16,112 nt of DNA from MGIIb-O3 sp046710875 (GTDB lineage Archaea > Thermoplasmatota > Poseidoniia > Poseidoniales > Thalassarchaeaceae): contig JBKEHQ010000026.1 in the NCBI GenBank assembly GCA_046710875.1, positions 1 to 16,112 of the forward strand, written 5' to 3'. The notes beneath the pieces were generated by a model. That model did no database searches. It worked only from the letters and a program-made list of their open reading frames with translations, and was not told where the DNA came from. The translations under genes were made by a program, and so were the position numbers. Below, piece after piece: positions 1 to 8,142 of this stretch. Each line of letters starts with the position of its first letter. Position 1 is the stretch's first letter.

Positions 1-1
1 T

Positions 2-127
2 CCTGCTATTACGGCTGACATTATGAAGATAACACTAAGTGTATTAATTAAACTAAATAGTGGGCTTGATTACATCCCCTTTAATATACAACAGTGGATA
101 AAATTATTTACATTTAATGATAAATAA
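2..127 (+). CDS. Possible 3' end of an upstream gene (partial)
   Basis: A plus-strand frame is open from the window edge to a TAA at 125-127 and gives 41 residues ending in IKLFTFNDK. About 41 codons without a stop is unlikely by chance in such AT-rich DNA. The peptide mixes hydrophobic stretches with Trp, Pro and Gly (for example DYIPFNIQQW), as real proteins do. Just after the stop the DNA turns more AT-rich and stop-filled, which fits a gene end. I do not recognise the family; it could be the tail of a membrane or membrane-associated protein. The competing reading is a minus-strand gene starting at the ATG at 21-19, with a TATA-like stretch at 41-51. Only 7 codons of that would be visible. 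Confidence 0.4.
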   Translation, partial: PAITADIMKITLSVLIKLNSGLDYIPFNIQQWIKLFTFNDK

Positions 128-159
128 GATACTAAGTGATTGTAAATACATCGTCCTAG

Positions 160-210
160 ATTATCGTTTTGTAGATAATAATACACTAATTTAATTAATA
201 AATAATTAGT
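160..210. other. AT-rich intergenic region with two short inverted repeats
   Basis: Two perfect inverted repeats sit between the probable gene end at 127 and the acyltransferase leader. The first has 6-base arms at 160-165 and 174-179 with an 8-base spacer. The second has 7-base arms at 185-191 and 204-210 with a 12-base spacer. Either could be an operator or a weak terminator for the upstream gene, but short repeats arise easily in AT-rich DNA. Apart from these and the TATA-like box, I see nothing else between 128 and 279. Confidence 0.2.
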
Positions 211-250
211 TTTAATACAGTATATCTAAAATAATTATTGTAAATTAAGC

Positions 251-258
251 TTTAAAGT
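251..258 (+). promoter_or_regulatory. Candidate TATA box for the acyltransferase transcript
   Basis: TTTAAAGT is centred about 25 bases before the ATG at 280, which is the usual archaeal spacing between TATA box and transcription start. If used, transcription would start at or next to that ATG and the message would be leaderless. The surrounding bases are so AT-rich that other TATA-like positions (for example 261-272) cannot be excluded. Confidence 0.35.
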
Positions 259-279
259 ATTAAAATTTAATTTTTAATA

Positions 280-339
280 ATGCCTCCCGAAACATCTTGT
301 TCAACTACGGCTACGGACACATTAGGGGCGAGACAATGA
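280..339 (+). CDS. Possible 19-codon leader ORF overlapping the acyltransferase start
   Basis: An ATG at 280 opens a 19-residue frame (MPPETSCSTTATDTLGARQ) that ends with TGA at 337-339. The overlap with the next ATG at 336-338 forms ATGA, a layout typical of translational coupling. The ORF lies where a TATA-like box would place the transcript start. It is clearly richer in G+C than the flanking leader, with a local repeat of CTACGG. No family is recognisable. It could instead be untranslated leader RNA, or part of an N-terminal extension read in the frame that starts with TTG at 297. Expression is unproven. Confidence 0.25.
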   Translation: MPPETSCSTTATDTLGARQ

Positions 340-1061
340 AGTCATTTATTTTAATTCAAAATGTATTAACAGCCATAATAATACCAATATTCGCTGTGAT
401 AATTGGCCTAACATCAGTTCCTGCTTTGGCCCTATTTTATTATGGGTACGAAATATCAAAATCAAATCCTGAAAATTATATTATAGAATTGGCAGGAATT
501 GGTATTTCATTAGGATTATTTGTGATGACATGGGGCATAACTTTAGTTTTTGTTAGTGGGGTGATGGCAGGCCTTTCGAGACCTAGATTAAAACCTGGAA
601 GGTATCCATTACAATCTTTTGTTACAATTCAATGGGCATGGTCAATGATTTTTCATAAAGTGGCTTTATTCTTCCTACCTCATTTGGTACCCTCATTTAT
701 TGGCAATACATATTATAGATTATCAGGGGCTAAAATTGGAAAGGGGGCCCAAATAAATTCACCTAATATCAATGATTGTGGATCTGTCACAATTGGCGAA
801 AGAGTTGTAATAGGTGGAAAGGCAGTTATTAATGCCCATTTAACTGAAAAGGGAGAGTTGGTCATGGCCCCAGTTGTTATTGGGAATGATGCTCTTATTG
901 GGACGGAATCAATTATTCAGCCCGGGTGTACAATTGGAGAAGGTGCAGTCATTGCTTCTAGGGCTGTTTTACCAAAATGGACTAATGTCCCTGCAGGAGA
1001 AGTTTGGGGCGGATTACCTGCTAAATGTATTAGGTTAGCGGATGGTTCTAAACCCTTATAA
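336..1061 (+). CDS. Membrane-anchored left-handed beta-helix (hexapeptide) acyltransferase
   Basis: The 241-residue protein has two long hydrophobic segments (about residues 4-37 and 48-78), then a GRYPLQSF linker and an amphipathic stretch rich in Trp and Phe. A left-handed beta-helix follows from about residue 130 to 233. The helix shows imperfect hexapeptide steps (AKIGKGAQI, VTIGERVVIG, VVIGNDALIG, CTIGEGAVI) and ends in GLPAKCIR, the usual close of LbH acetyl/acyltransferases. His168 in NAHL is a possible catalytic residue. Two membrane segments before the helix recall the C-terminal region of the Pls/PosA-type proteins, so an acyl donor and a lipid, glycan or peptide acceptor at the membrane are likely, but the substrate cannot be read from sequence. 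I chose ATG 336 over TTG 297 because it begins at the hydrophobic segment and overlaps the leader-ORF stop; the TTG start would add 13 residues. It is the only complete gene here on the plus strand. Confidence 0.85.
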   Translation: MKSFILIQNVLTAIIIPIFAVIIGLTSVPALALFYYGYEISKSNPENYIIELAGIGISLGLFVMTWGITLVFVSGVMAGLSRPRLKPGRYPLQSFVTIQWAWSMIFHKVALFFLPHLVPSFIGNTYYRLSGAKIGKGAQINSPNINDCGSVTIGERVVIGGKAVINAHLTEKGELVMAPVVIGNDALIGTESIIQPGCTIGEGAVIASRAVLPKWTNVPAGEVWGGLPAKCIRLADGSKPL

Positions 1062-1679
1062 TCAAGATTCGTCTTGTTCTTCATCACCGATTTTATCTTT
1101 TACTGCATCGAGTGCTTCATCCATACGTTCTTTGAAAGTATCTTGTTTTTGACGGAATTCTGCCATTGCTTGAACAGCACTGTCTATCATTTCATACCTA
1201 GTTTGTATTGCTTGATTTAAATTCTCAAATAATTGCATATGTTGAACATACCAATCATCACGTGCAGACATTTCAGTGGTTGCAGTTTGTAAAGCCTCAT
1301 CTAATTCCTCAGCAACTTCAAAAACACGCCCTAATCTTGCTTTTTCTCTAGAATACATTTCTTCAGTTTTTTCTAATTTTGGTTGAAGATGTTCAATTGT
1401 TTTGTTTGCTTTTGCACGATCTAATTCCATAGTTCTCAATCTATCATCCTTCTCATTCAAAAGAGATTGAATTCCTTCTTTTTCGATTTCGCTTTCTATT
1501 GCTTCTTTTTCTAGTACCTCGACTATAGCTTGTAGCTCTTCATTCATCTTTGAAGATTCATTATATGCTGCATATAATTTTTCTAAGCGGTCATTTGCTA
1601 TTCTCAACTCTTCTTCTAAATTTGCTATAGAGGGAGGGTTTGGTTCAGGAAAACCGATTCCATTATCGCCTTCGTTCAT
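1062..1679 (-). CDS. Coiled-coil protein of unknown function
   Basis: The 205-residue protein has a short Pro/Gly-rich N-terminus (residues 1-17), then almost unbroken Glu/Lys/Leu heptad-like helix from about residue 19 to 197, with a Pro at 100 as the only break. It ends in an acidic tail (DEEQDES). There is no Cys, no signal peptide and no membrane segment, so it is probably a soluble cytoplasmic dimer or oligomer. I recognise no family; such proteins are often scaffolds or partners of DNA or cell-division machinery, but nothing here identifies the partner. ATG 1679 is preceded by a TATA-like box at 1719-1711. The gene follows the M20 peptidase after 81 bases on the same strand, and its TGA (1064-1062) directly abuts the TAA of the acyltransferase coming the other way. 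Confidence 0.75.
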   Translation of the reverse strand: MNEGDNGIGFPEPNPPSIANLEEELRIANDRLEKLYAAYNESSKMNEELQAIVEVLEKEAIESEIEKEGIQSLLNEKDDRLRTMELDRAKANKTIEHLQPKLEKTEEMYSREKARLGRVFEVAEELDEALQTATTEMSARDDWYVQHMQLFENLNQAIQTRYEMIDSAVQAMAEFRQKQDTFKERMDEALDAVKDKIGDEEQDES

Positions 1680-1710
1680 GGTTATCTCACTATGTTCGAC
1701 TGAAGCATCT

Positions 1711-1719
1711 GATTTAACA
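1711..1719 (-). promoter_or_regulatory. Candidate TATA box for the coiled-coil gene
   Basis: On the minus strand TGTTAAATC is centred near 1715, which would place a transcript start near 1689, about 10 bases before the ATG at 1679. Together with the T-tract at 1753-1748 it suggests the coiled-coil gene can be transcribed separately from the peptidase. Confidence 0.3.
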
Positions 1720-1747
1720 TCGGCGGAATTAATGTCATCTCTGAGTC

Positions 1748-1753
1748 AAAAAA
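1748..1753 (-). terminator. Candidate oligo-T terminator after the M20 peptidase gene
   Basis: Read on the minus strand, six consecutive T bases start eight bases past the peptidase stop codon. Archaeal termination commonly uses oligo-T tracts without a hairpin. A run of six T is suggestive but weak in AT-rich DNA. Confidence 0.3.
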
Positions 1754-1760
1754 TACACGT

Positions 1761-3173
1761 TCATCTCGATAATGCAGCAATTGTGGCTGAAAGTACTGCA
1801 GTAAGTCTCTTGGAAGAAGGGATATGTAATTTTTCATCAGGGCCATGGGCATTATTTCCCGGGCCACCTGTACCTGTACACAAAAATTTTGCATTTGGAT
1901 ATTTATTCTGCATCATTGCCATGAAGGGTATTGTTCCTCCTACCCATGTAGCTAATGGAGGTAGGCCGGTTATGTGCATTGATGCTTCATTTAATGATTC
2001 TAGAAGTGGACCATCAAGAGGCGGTGCATGAAATCCATCTGCAGATGGATCAAGATGGAATATTACCTTCGCTCCAAATGGAGGGTTTTCTTCTAATTTT
2101 TCTTTTACGATTTTTTCTACGAATTCTGCATTAACTCCCGGTGGTATTCTAAAACTCAGTTTTAAATCGGTATTTGTTCTTAATACGTTTCCTGCGGATT
2201 GTACTGATGGCATTCCATCAGCTCCAATAATTCCCAAAGCAGGCCTCCAGTTTACATCGAGAAGGCTTTCTTCTACTGAACTGGATTGAGAAATCAAAGT
2301 ATCTACTACAGGTAATCCTTCCCAAATAGAATTTCCTATTACCTTGGCTAATTCTGAAGCTTGATTCTTAATTTTATCTGAAATAGGAACATGCATTTCT
2401 GGAATTAAAATCTCTCCTGTTGAAGAATCTTCAATTCTATCTAGAAGAATTCTTTGAGCCCTAAAAGACGATGGGATAGTACCGCCAGCCATGCCCGAAT
2501 GAACTCCTTCATGCGATACTTGTACAGAAAGAGTTCCTGAAACAAGGCCCCTCAATGCTTCAGTAGTCCAAATATGATTATAATCAGGCCCTCCACTATC
2601 TAAAACTACTACCAGATCTGGATCTCCTAGTTTTTCAGTTAGTAAATCTAAATATGGAGGGAGGTCGAATGAGCCTGACTCTTCACATGTCTCTATCAAG
2701 AATTTGCATGTGGGATGTGGCGTATTCAATTCTTGTAGCATCCTTAGTGCGGTAACGCATAGATATCCGCCATAACCATCATCTAATGCTCCCCTACCAA
2801 ATAACCAAGGATCTTTACGTACTGCTTTCAAAGGGTGAAGTCCTTCTGACCATAATTCTGGTTTTGACGGTTGTTTGTCTAAGTGAGAATAGAAAATAAC
2901 TTCACCTGCACCAGTTCCTTCGACTGTTACTAGAAGGACTGGAGTTAAATCGTCCATTTGATGGATTTCATATGACATTCCCGAAAGTTTTTGATCATCT
3001 AACCATGCACAGAAAAGATCTAAAGTAGCAGATAAATCTCCTTTTTCTGCCCAATTTGGTTCAAAAGCAGGAGAAAGAGCTGCTATTTCTATAAATTCAC
3101 CTAAACTAGGAAGAATAGAGTCTTCCCATAATTCATCACTACGTTTCATCAAAGCGTCGAGGTCCGGGGCCAT
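1761..3173 (-). CDS. M20-family zinc metallopeptidase
   Basis: This cytoplasmic exopeptidase/dipeptidase-type enzyme should use two metal ions to hydrolyse peptide or amide bonds. Counting from an in-frame TTG at 3197, the metal-binding set is complete: HLDKQP (His105, Asp107), GRGALDDG (bridging Asp139), ETCEESGS (catalytic Glu172 and metal ligand Glu173), LDSGG (Asp200) and NNAHGPDE (His451). The lid/dimerisation domain is also present, with GVHSGMAGG around residue 233. The HLDKQP wording matches a common M20 subgroup. I chose ATG 3173 (470 residues) because the TTG would add only eight residues of poor coding character. There is no signal peptide, so a role in degrading imported peptides is likely; the exact substrate is unknown. 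It follows addA after about 94 bases and precedes the coiled-coil gene, so a loose operon is possible. It is not truncated. Confidence 0.93.
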   Translation of the reverse strand: MAPDLDALMKRSDELWEDSILPSLGEFIEIAALSPAFEPNWAEKGDLSATLDLFCAWLDDQKLSGMSYEIHQMDDLTPVLLVTVEGTGAGEVIFYSHLDKQPSKPELWSEGLHPLKAVRKDPWLFGRGALDDGYGGYLCVTALRMLQELNTPHPTCKFLIETCEESGSFDLPPYLDLLTEKLGDPDLVVVLDSGGPDYNHIWTTEALRGLVSGTLSVQVSHEGVHSGMAGGTIPSSFRAQRILLDRIEDSSTGEILIPEMHVPISDKIKNQASELAKVIGNSIWEGLPVVDTLISQSSSVEESLLDVNWRPALGIIGADGMPSVQSAGNVLRTNTDLKLSFRIPPGVNAEFVEKIVKEKLEENPPFGAKVIFHLDPSADGFHAPPLDGPLLESLNEASMHITGLPPLATWVGGTIPFMAMMQNKYPNAKFLCTGTGGPGNNAHGPDEKLHIPSSKRLTAVLSATIAALSR

Positions 3174-3267
3174 GATGCTGTGTATGTAAGGTAGCAAATG
3201 TATTCTTCCCTACTAAAGTATCAATTTGGATAATCAGATATTATCAATTAACAAATTATGTATGGTT

Positions 3268-6200
3268 TTATGGGCATTCATTACAACTACATGGATAATC
3301 AGAAAGTTTCATTTCAGAACTAAAAGCAATATCTGATGCTAAAATTAAATTATTATCCAAATCATTTAATGCATCATTTAACATTTTTTCAGGATATTCT
3401 ACAAAGCGCCCAGTAACTCCAATCAAAATAGCAGGGGGTAATACCTTTCTTGGAAGATATCCATATTTGTATCTCTCTTCCTCGATACTTTCTAATGCCC
3501 TAAAATACAGGGCTTGTTGCATCCTATGCTGCATTAAAACTTCTAATTCAGCATCACAATTAGGTTTAGTCCCCATATCGCCCAGTGTTTCCAATAAACC
3601 ATTATTTTCTCCATTGATTAGTTTTCTTGCTTCTTCAGTTTTCAAGTCTACAGGACGTATGTATGATTTTGTATCAGACGTTGTGCATAATACCAAATCA
3701 ATTAGTCCATCCATTTCAAATTCTGCGTATTCAATTTTAGATAAAGGTTCAGCACCGTCAGGAGTCCATCTAGAACGTATAAAATCATTCAATTTTATTT
3801 TCTTTGTAAGATTAAATGGCATTTCTGTCCTGAGGCCTTCTACTCTATGTCCATCAAAAGATTGTCCTGATGTGAGAATACCAAGTGGACCAGATTGTAA
3901 TCTTTTAATCATACTATCAACCAAAAGACCAATGTTCTTTTTATCGGCATTTGGAGACAGTAATTCATCAAATACAATTTTATGAATGTCATGACTATGG
4001 ATTAAGTCGTCTGTTTTTTGTACCCAAGATTTGGGCAATGGAGTTGTAGGATGCTCACCAATCGGTCCTGGATTTCCTATACCAATTTCCATTATTCTAT
4101 GAACAATAGTTCCGAAAAGTGCTGCATCTATTCCTTTGGGTAAGCCTCCCGAATTAGACTTATCATCTAATGGAATAACAGGTAATGAAGACAGTCCTCC
4201 CTTTGTCTCAAACCAATATCTTCTAGCACATTTTTCTAAAATTGAGATTTTACTTGGAGCTATTTTCATTCTCATTAAAGAATCGTTTCGAGGAGGTTTG
4301 AAATCTGGAATTTCTTGTTGTATAGATTCTATCGCGTTTTTATGTATTTCTTCTATTCTGACTAATGGTGTTGAGATTTTATATTGAATATCTACTGCAG
4401 TGTTAAAACACTCAGGATGGTGGAAAATAGATAATCCCTGTAATCCTTCTAAGTCTCCCAGATATCCGTTATTAATCATCATCGAAGGATCGAAAATACG
4501 ATTTCCCTTACTTTTAACTGGCATATCTTGCAATATTATATCTGAAGAATCTAGCCATGGAGATGTATCTTCTCCCCTATTTCCAGATCCTTGGCGTAGA
4601 GATTCAATCCACATTTCTCCCAGTTGGGGGAGAGTTGCATTATATGTCCAAGGGAAAATAATTCCTTCATCTAACGCCCATGAAGTTTCTTTAGTAGATC
4701 CAACTATTATTAGTTTATTTTCTGCACGAGTTGCCCCTACATACAGTAAGCGTCTGGACTCTGCATTTTTACGAGCTTTGTGAATTTTCCTAGCATGTTT
4801 CCATAATGCTGAAACTGGAGAAAGTTGATTTGACCATGGTCTTGGATTTCCAGCAAATATTTCTGGCCCCACAATTAATCTATCTCTATCTTCCATAGTC
4901 ATATTAGTTTGCCTTCCACTAAATATATCTGCTAATATAACAACTTTCGATTGAAGTCCTTTGGATCCGTGTATAGTCATCACCCTTACCGCATCACTAG
5001 GAGGGATTGTGACCGCTTCTAATGCATTACCGCTACTTTCCCTGAGATTCCTAATCGTATCGGCAATAATTATTGGATCCCCCCCTACTTCTCTAGAAAG
5101 AGATCTTATTATGTCTATAATTTGTTCAATATCTTGTCTAGAAACAATATCTGGATATGAGATTAAAATATCAGACCTATCTATTGTTTCTTCTAATAAA
5201 TCGATTATTCTACCTGAAGAGGATAAATCAATCCATCTTTGAACTAATTCTTTTTGCCTTCCATTGACAGTAAAATTACTCAACCTAATTAATAAGTTTT
5301 CATCTTTTGAAGAATTGTAAATAAATTCCTGTAATCTATCATCATCAAATCCTATCAAATTTGAACGTGCAACCCATGCTGCATGATGTCTAGAAAATGG
5401 TCTTGCAATGAATTGTAATAATCCTTCTATTGTGTGTGCAGCAGGACGATCTAACAGCCCTCCTTCTTTATCGGCTTGCGCGGGTATTCCAAGATCGTGA
5501 AGATATCTAATTATAACATCCCTAATTTTTGATCTACTTGGCAATAATATCATTATTTCACTAGGTTCAATGGAATCTTCTGCAGGTAACTCAGTCCATT
5601 CACCATTTGGAGATTTGACTTTGACCGATTTACCTTCTATAAGATTTTTAACTCTCATGGCTATCATCATACTTTGTCTTTCTATTGAATCTGGTTTACC
5701 TGGTCCAAATGGATCTAATGGTATTTTTAGATCAGTAACTGGATTTACATTTTCACCTGTATTTATGGGGCAAATCCACTCTAAAGAGCCATGTGAGTTA
5801 ATCTTCTCTCTACTTGGAAAAAGTGGTTGAGGTTGAGCATAAAAATTACCATTTGGAATATTTCTATGTTTGACATGGAATATATCATTCCACCAGTTAT
5901 TCATTACTTTGAGTAAGCCACCATCTGTTCGATAGTTGACTTGTAATCTAATCAAACCTTCTTTTCTAGCCTCTATTTCCTCAGGTGACGGTATTGGCAA
6001 ATGAACATCAGATAAATCAAAAGGAATCCATGGAATTAGATTTCTACCTCCATCTTTTGCCACTAAATTTGCCTTTGCTATACTCAGATTATATGAGTTC
6101 CTAGGATCTCTACTCTCGTTTTCTCTACGAAGTGGAGGGGCACGAGTTAATGCTTTGATACTTGAAAATTCGTGAGCATTTATAGTTCTTAGAATTTTTG

Positions 6201-8142
6201 CATATTCTAAAAAGCCAGTAACTTCTGCTTGGCGGAATGCATAGATACTTTGTTTTACATCTCCAACATAGCAAACTGTCGGTTGCCATGGCGTATCTGG
6301 AACAGTTATCTCACCGTCCTCAATATGCCTTTCACCCCAAAGTCTGGAAAGTAGGCGCCATTGTAATGGAGAATTGTCTTGTGCTTCATCAATAATAAAT
6401 GCCCTATATCTTCTCCTGATTCTCTTTAATAAATCATAACGTTGTGTTAGATCCATTCGAATGGCAGATAAATTATGAGAAGAGTTCCCTGCTAAATCTG
6501 GGTTTTTTTCCATATTTTCTAATACTTCGAAGGCTCTTGAAATATGATCGTCCCTCCAAGTTTCTGTACTTAATGAGTCAAGAGCATCCTGAATTAGAGA
6601 TGGATAAAAATACCTACAAATATCTGGACAGTTTGCAAGTAATAAGTCACCAGTTAACCTTTGTACGTCTTCGTAGTCGTGTGTTTTCTCATTTTCCTTT
6701 AAATTATTTAAAATTCCTAAAAATCCATCATGCATTAAACGCAAATCATTCAAATTTTGTACTTCTGCATCTAAAGTGAAATGATATTTGTTAACTTTCT
6801 CTCCTGATTTCAATCTTTCAGGTAATGGAAATGGAAGGGCCGAGAGAGGATGTTGCCAATCTTCTGGAGTAGATGGGGGATTTGAATTATCAAGAATTAA
6901 TGTAATTTGAGTATAGTGAAGTATTAATTTCCCTAGTTTCGAGCCCCAGATATCTTTTATATTACTAATTATGCCTTTCATTTCATCTCTTACTTGTTCC
7001 TTTGTAGTTTTATTTGAAATTTTAGCATAACTTAAAACGCCACTTTCCCAATCATTTGATGGTAATTTATAACTAGGAAATAAAGTCGGCTTTTCTGATA
7101 ATATTGATGATTCGCTAGTTATACATAGTAAAATATGACTAAGCCAGATGAGTTTGTTCCATTTATCTGAAGGTATACCAAGTTCACATAATTTATCTAA
7201 AGTAGCAATCCTAGTATCGGAAAATACACCATTTGGGGCAAGGACCGCGGCATGATCTTTGATAAGATTGCAATAGTTAGATATTTCAGAATAGATTTGG
7301 TCAGTAAATTGAGTAACTTCGGAAATATCTATTGATTCAATTATTCTTCCACATAGTAAATTTGGATCTATTTTGCCATCTTTATCTATCAGTAATCTAG
7401 AGCCTTCTTGAATAAAAATAGATTTGTAAACTAAACTTCTTAGAATATTTGCAGCCGTTCTTCTTCCAGAATAGTGCCTGGCGATATTATCTCTAGCATT
7501 TAGGACTTGAGATGCTATTTCTGAAGGTATTCCGGAATCTACTGCATCGCCAATTAAATTCAATGAATTGGGTAATCTCCAAAGAGTGTTGAGAGCTGAT
7601 TCTATAAGTAAAATTCGACTAGTGTCGGAAACTACTTCTTTGCTAAAAGAATCTCCCAAATAACCTTTGTAAGGAGATATTAATTGGTTGAAGAATGAGT
7701 CTATGGTGCCTATTGGAGCATCTTCTAAAAGTGTAAGTAACTGCTCATTAAATCCTTGATGCCTAATCCTAGGATCTGTACGATTTATCCCATCATCACC
7801 AATTGGACCTGGTTTTAGTCTTGAAATTCTGTTTCTTAATCGGTCCCTCATCTCATCTGAAGCACGATTAGTGAATGTCAAAAGTACAACTTCTCCCGGA
7901 AGTAAGCCTCCCCATTTTCGTAAATCTATTGTCTCTGAAACAGGAGATAGGAGTAATCCTCCTTCTAATCTAGAGGGTCTTTCTGGAGCTGGGAGAATTC
8001 TAGTTGCTCTTTGGTCTTCAGTGAGATAATGCTCAATTACTCTGTCTATTATAGTGCTAGTTTTTCCAGTTCCCGCTCCTGCATCTATTACAATATGTGA
8101 GTCTAAATTTAGTGCCAGTCTTTGGGCTGTATTCAAATTCAT
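3268..8142 (-). CDS. addA: AddA/RecB-like UvrD-family helicase with C-terminal PD-(D/E)XK nuclease
   Basis: This 1,624-residue protein is the motor and one nuclease of a predicted AddAB complex, which unwinds and cuts DNA from double-strand ends. Superfamily 1A helicase motifs appear in order: AGAGTGKTST (Walker A, Lys27), LTFTNRAS (88-95), DEAQD (Walker B, 585-589), GDVKQSIYAFR (627-637), VNYR (735-738), VMTIHGSKGL (1054-1063) and LLYVGATRA (1132-1140). The nuclease domain, about residue 1295 to the end, has GTIVHRI (His1348), GLIDLVL (Asp1482), VDLKT (Asp1499, Lys1501) and QQALY (Gln1542, Tyr1546), so the site looks active. Cys1305 plus CSCNEC (1618-1623) at the very C-terminus could bind an Fe-S cluster. 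It is longer than the roughly 1,230 residues of Bacillus AddA, mainly between motifs Ia and II. The start ATG overlaps the addB stop, behind a good ribosome site. Confidence 0.93.
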   Translation of the reverse strand: MNLNTAQRLALNLDSHIVIDAGAGTGKTSTIIDRVIEHYLTEDQRATRILPAPERPSRLEGGLLLSPVSETIDLRKWGGLLPGEVVLLTFTNRASDEMRDRLRNRISRLKPGPIGDDGINRTDPRIRHQGFNEQLLTLLEDAPIGTIDSFFNQLISPYKGYLGDSFSKEVVSDTSRILLIESALNTLWRLPNSLNLIGDAVDSGIPSEIASQVLNARDNIARHYSGRRTAANILRSLVYKSIFIQEGSRLLIDKDGKIDPNLLCGRIIESIDISEVTQFTDQIYSEISNYCNLIKDHAAVLAPNGVFSDTRIATLDKLCELGIPSDKWNKLIWLSHILLCITSESSILSEKPTLFPSYKLPSNDWESGVLSYAKISNKTTKEQVRDEMKGIISNIKDIWGSKLGKLILHYTQITLILDNSNPPSTPEDWQHPLSALPFPLPERLKSGEKVNKYHFTLDAEVQNLNDLRLMHDGFLGILNNLKENEKTHDYEDVQRLTGDLLLANCPDICRYFYPSLIQDALDSLSTETWRDDHISRAFEVLENMEKNPDLAGNSSHNLSAIRMDLTQRYDLLKRIRRRYRAFIIDEAQDNSPLQWRLLSRLWGERHIEDGEITVPDTPWQPTVCYVGDVKQSIYAFRQAEVTGFLEYAKILRTINAHEFSSIKALTRAPPLRRENESRDPRNSYNLSIAKANLVAKDGGRNLIPWIPFDLSDVHLPIPSPEEIEARKEGLIRLQVNYRTDGGLLKVMNNWWNDIFHVKHRNIPNGNFYAQPQPLFPSREKINSHGSLEWICPINTGENVNPVTDLKIPLDPFGPGKPDSIERQSMMIAMRVKNLIEGKSVKVKSPNGEWTELPAEDSIEPSEIMILLPSRSKIRDVIIRYLHDLGIPAQADKEGGLLDRPAAHTIEGLLQFIARPFSRHHAAWVARSNLIGFDDDRLQEFIYNSSKDENLLIRLSNFTVNGRQKELVQRWIDLSSSGRIIDLLEETIDRSDILISYPDIVSRQDIEQIIDIIRSLSREVGGDPIIIADTIRNLRESSGNALEAVTIPPSDAVRVMTIHGSKGLQSKVVILADIFSGRQTNMTMEDRDRLIVGPEIFAGNPRPWSNQLSPVSALWKHARKIHKARKNAESRRLLYVGATRAENKLIIVGSTKETSWALDEGIIFPWTYNATLPQLGEMWIESLRQGSGNRGEDTSPWLDSSDIILQDMPVKSKGNRIFDPSMMINNGYLGDLEGLQGLSIFHHPECFNTAVDIQYKISTPLVRIEEIHKNAIESIQQEIPDFKPPRNDSLMRMKIAPSKISILEKCARRYWFETKGGLSSLPVIPLDDKSNSGGLPKGIDAALFGTIVHRIMEIGIGNPGPIGEHPTTPLPKSWVQKTDDLIHSHDIHKIVFDELLSPNADKKNIGLLVDSMIKRLQSGPLGILTSGQSFDGHRVEGLRTEMPFNLTKKIKLNDFIRSRWTPDGAEPLSKIEYAEFEMDGLIDLVLCTTSDTKSYIRPVDLKTEEARKLINGENNGLLETLGDMGTKPNCDAELEVLMQHRMQQALYFRALESIEEERYKYGYLPRKVLPPAILIGVTGRFVEYPEKMLNDALNDLDNNLILASDIAFSSEMKLSDYPCSCNECP

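Noticed and set aside
1..21. Minus-strand gene start (ATG at 21-19, MSAVIAG) with a TATA-like stretch at 41-51
   Set aside because: Only seven codons are visible and it conflicts with the longer plus-strand frame; kept only as an alternative.
1678..2031. Plus-strand open frame opposite the M20 gene and its gap
   Set aside because: It overlaps the conserved M20 C-terminus, including the metal-binding His, and its own translation has no family character.
3174..3197. TTG at 3197 as the M20 start
   Set aside because: The extra eight residues look non-coding, and an ATG at 3173 is available directly before the family-like N-terminus.
3467..3985. Plus-strand open frames opposite addA and addB (for example here, 4400-4783, 5570-5830 and 8347-8799)
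   Set aside because: They are antisense shadows of strongly supported coding sequence and have low-complexity Ser/Leu/Ile-rich translations.
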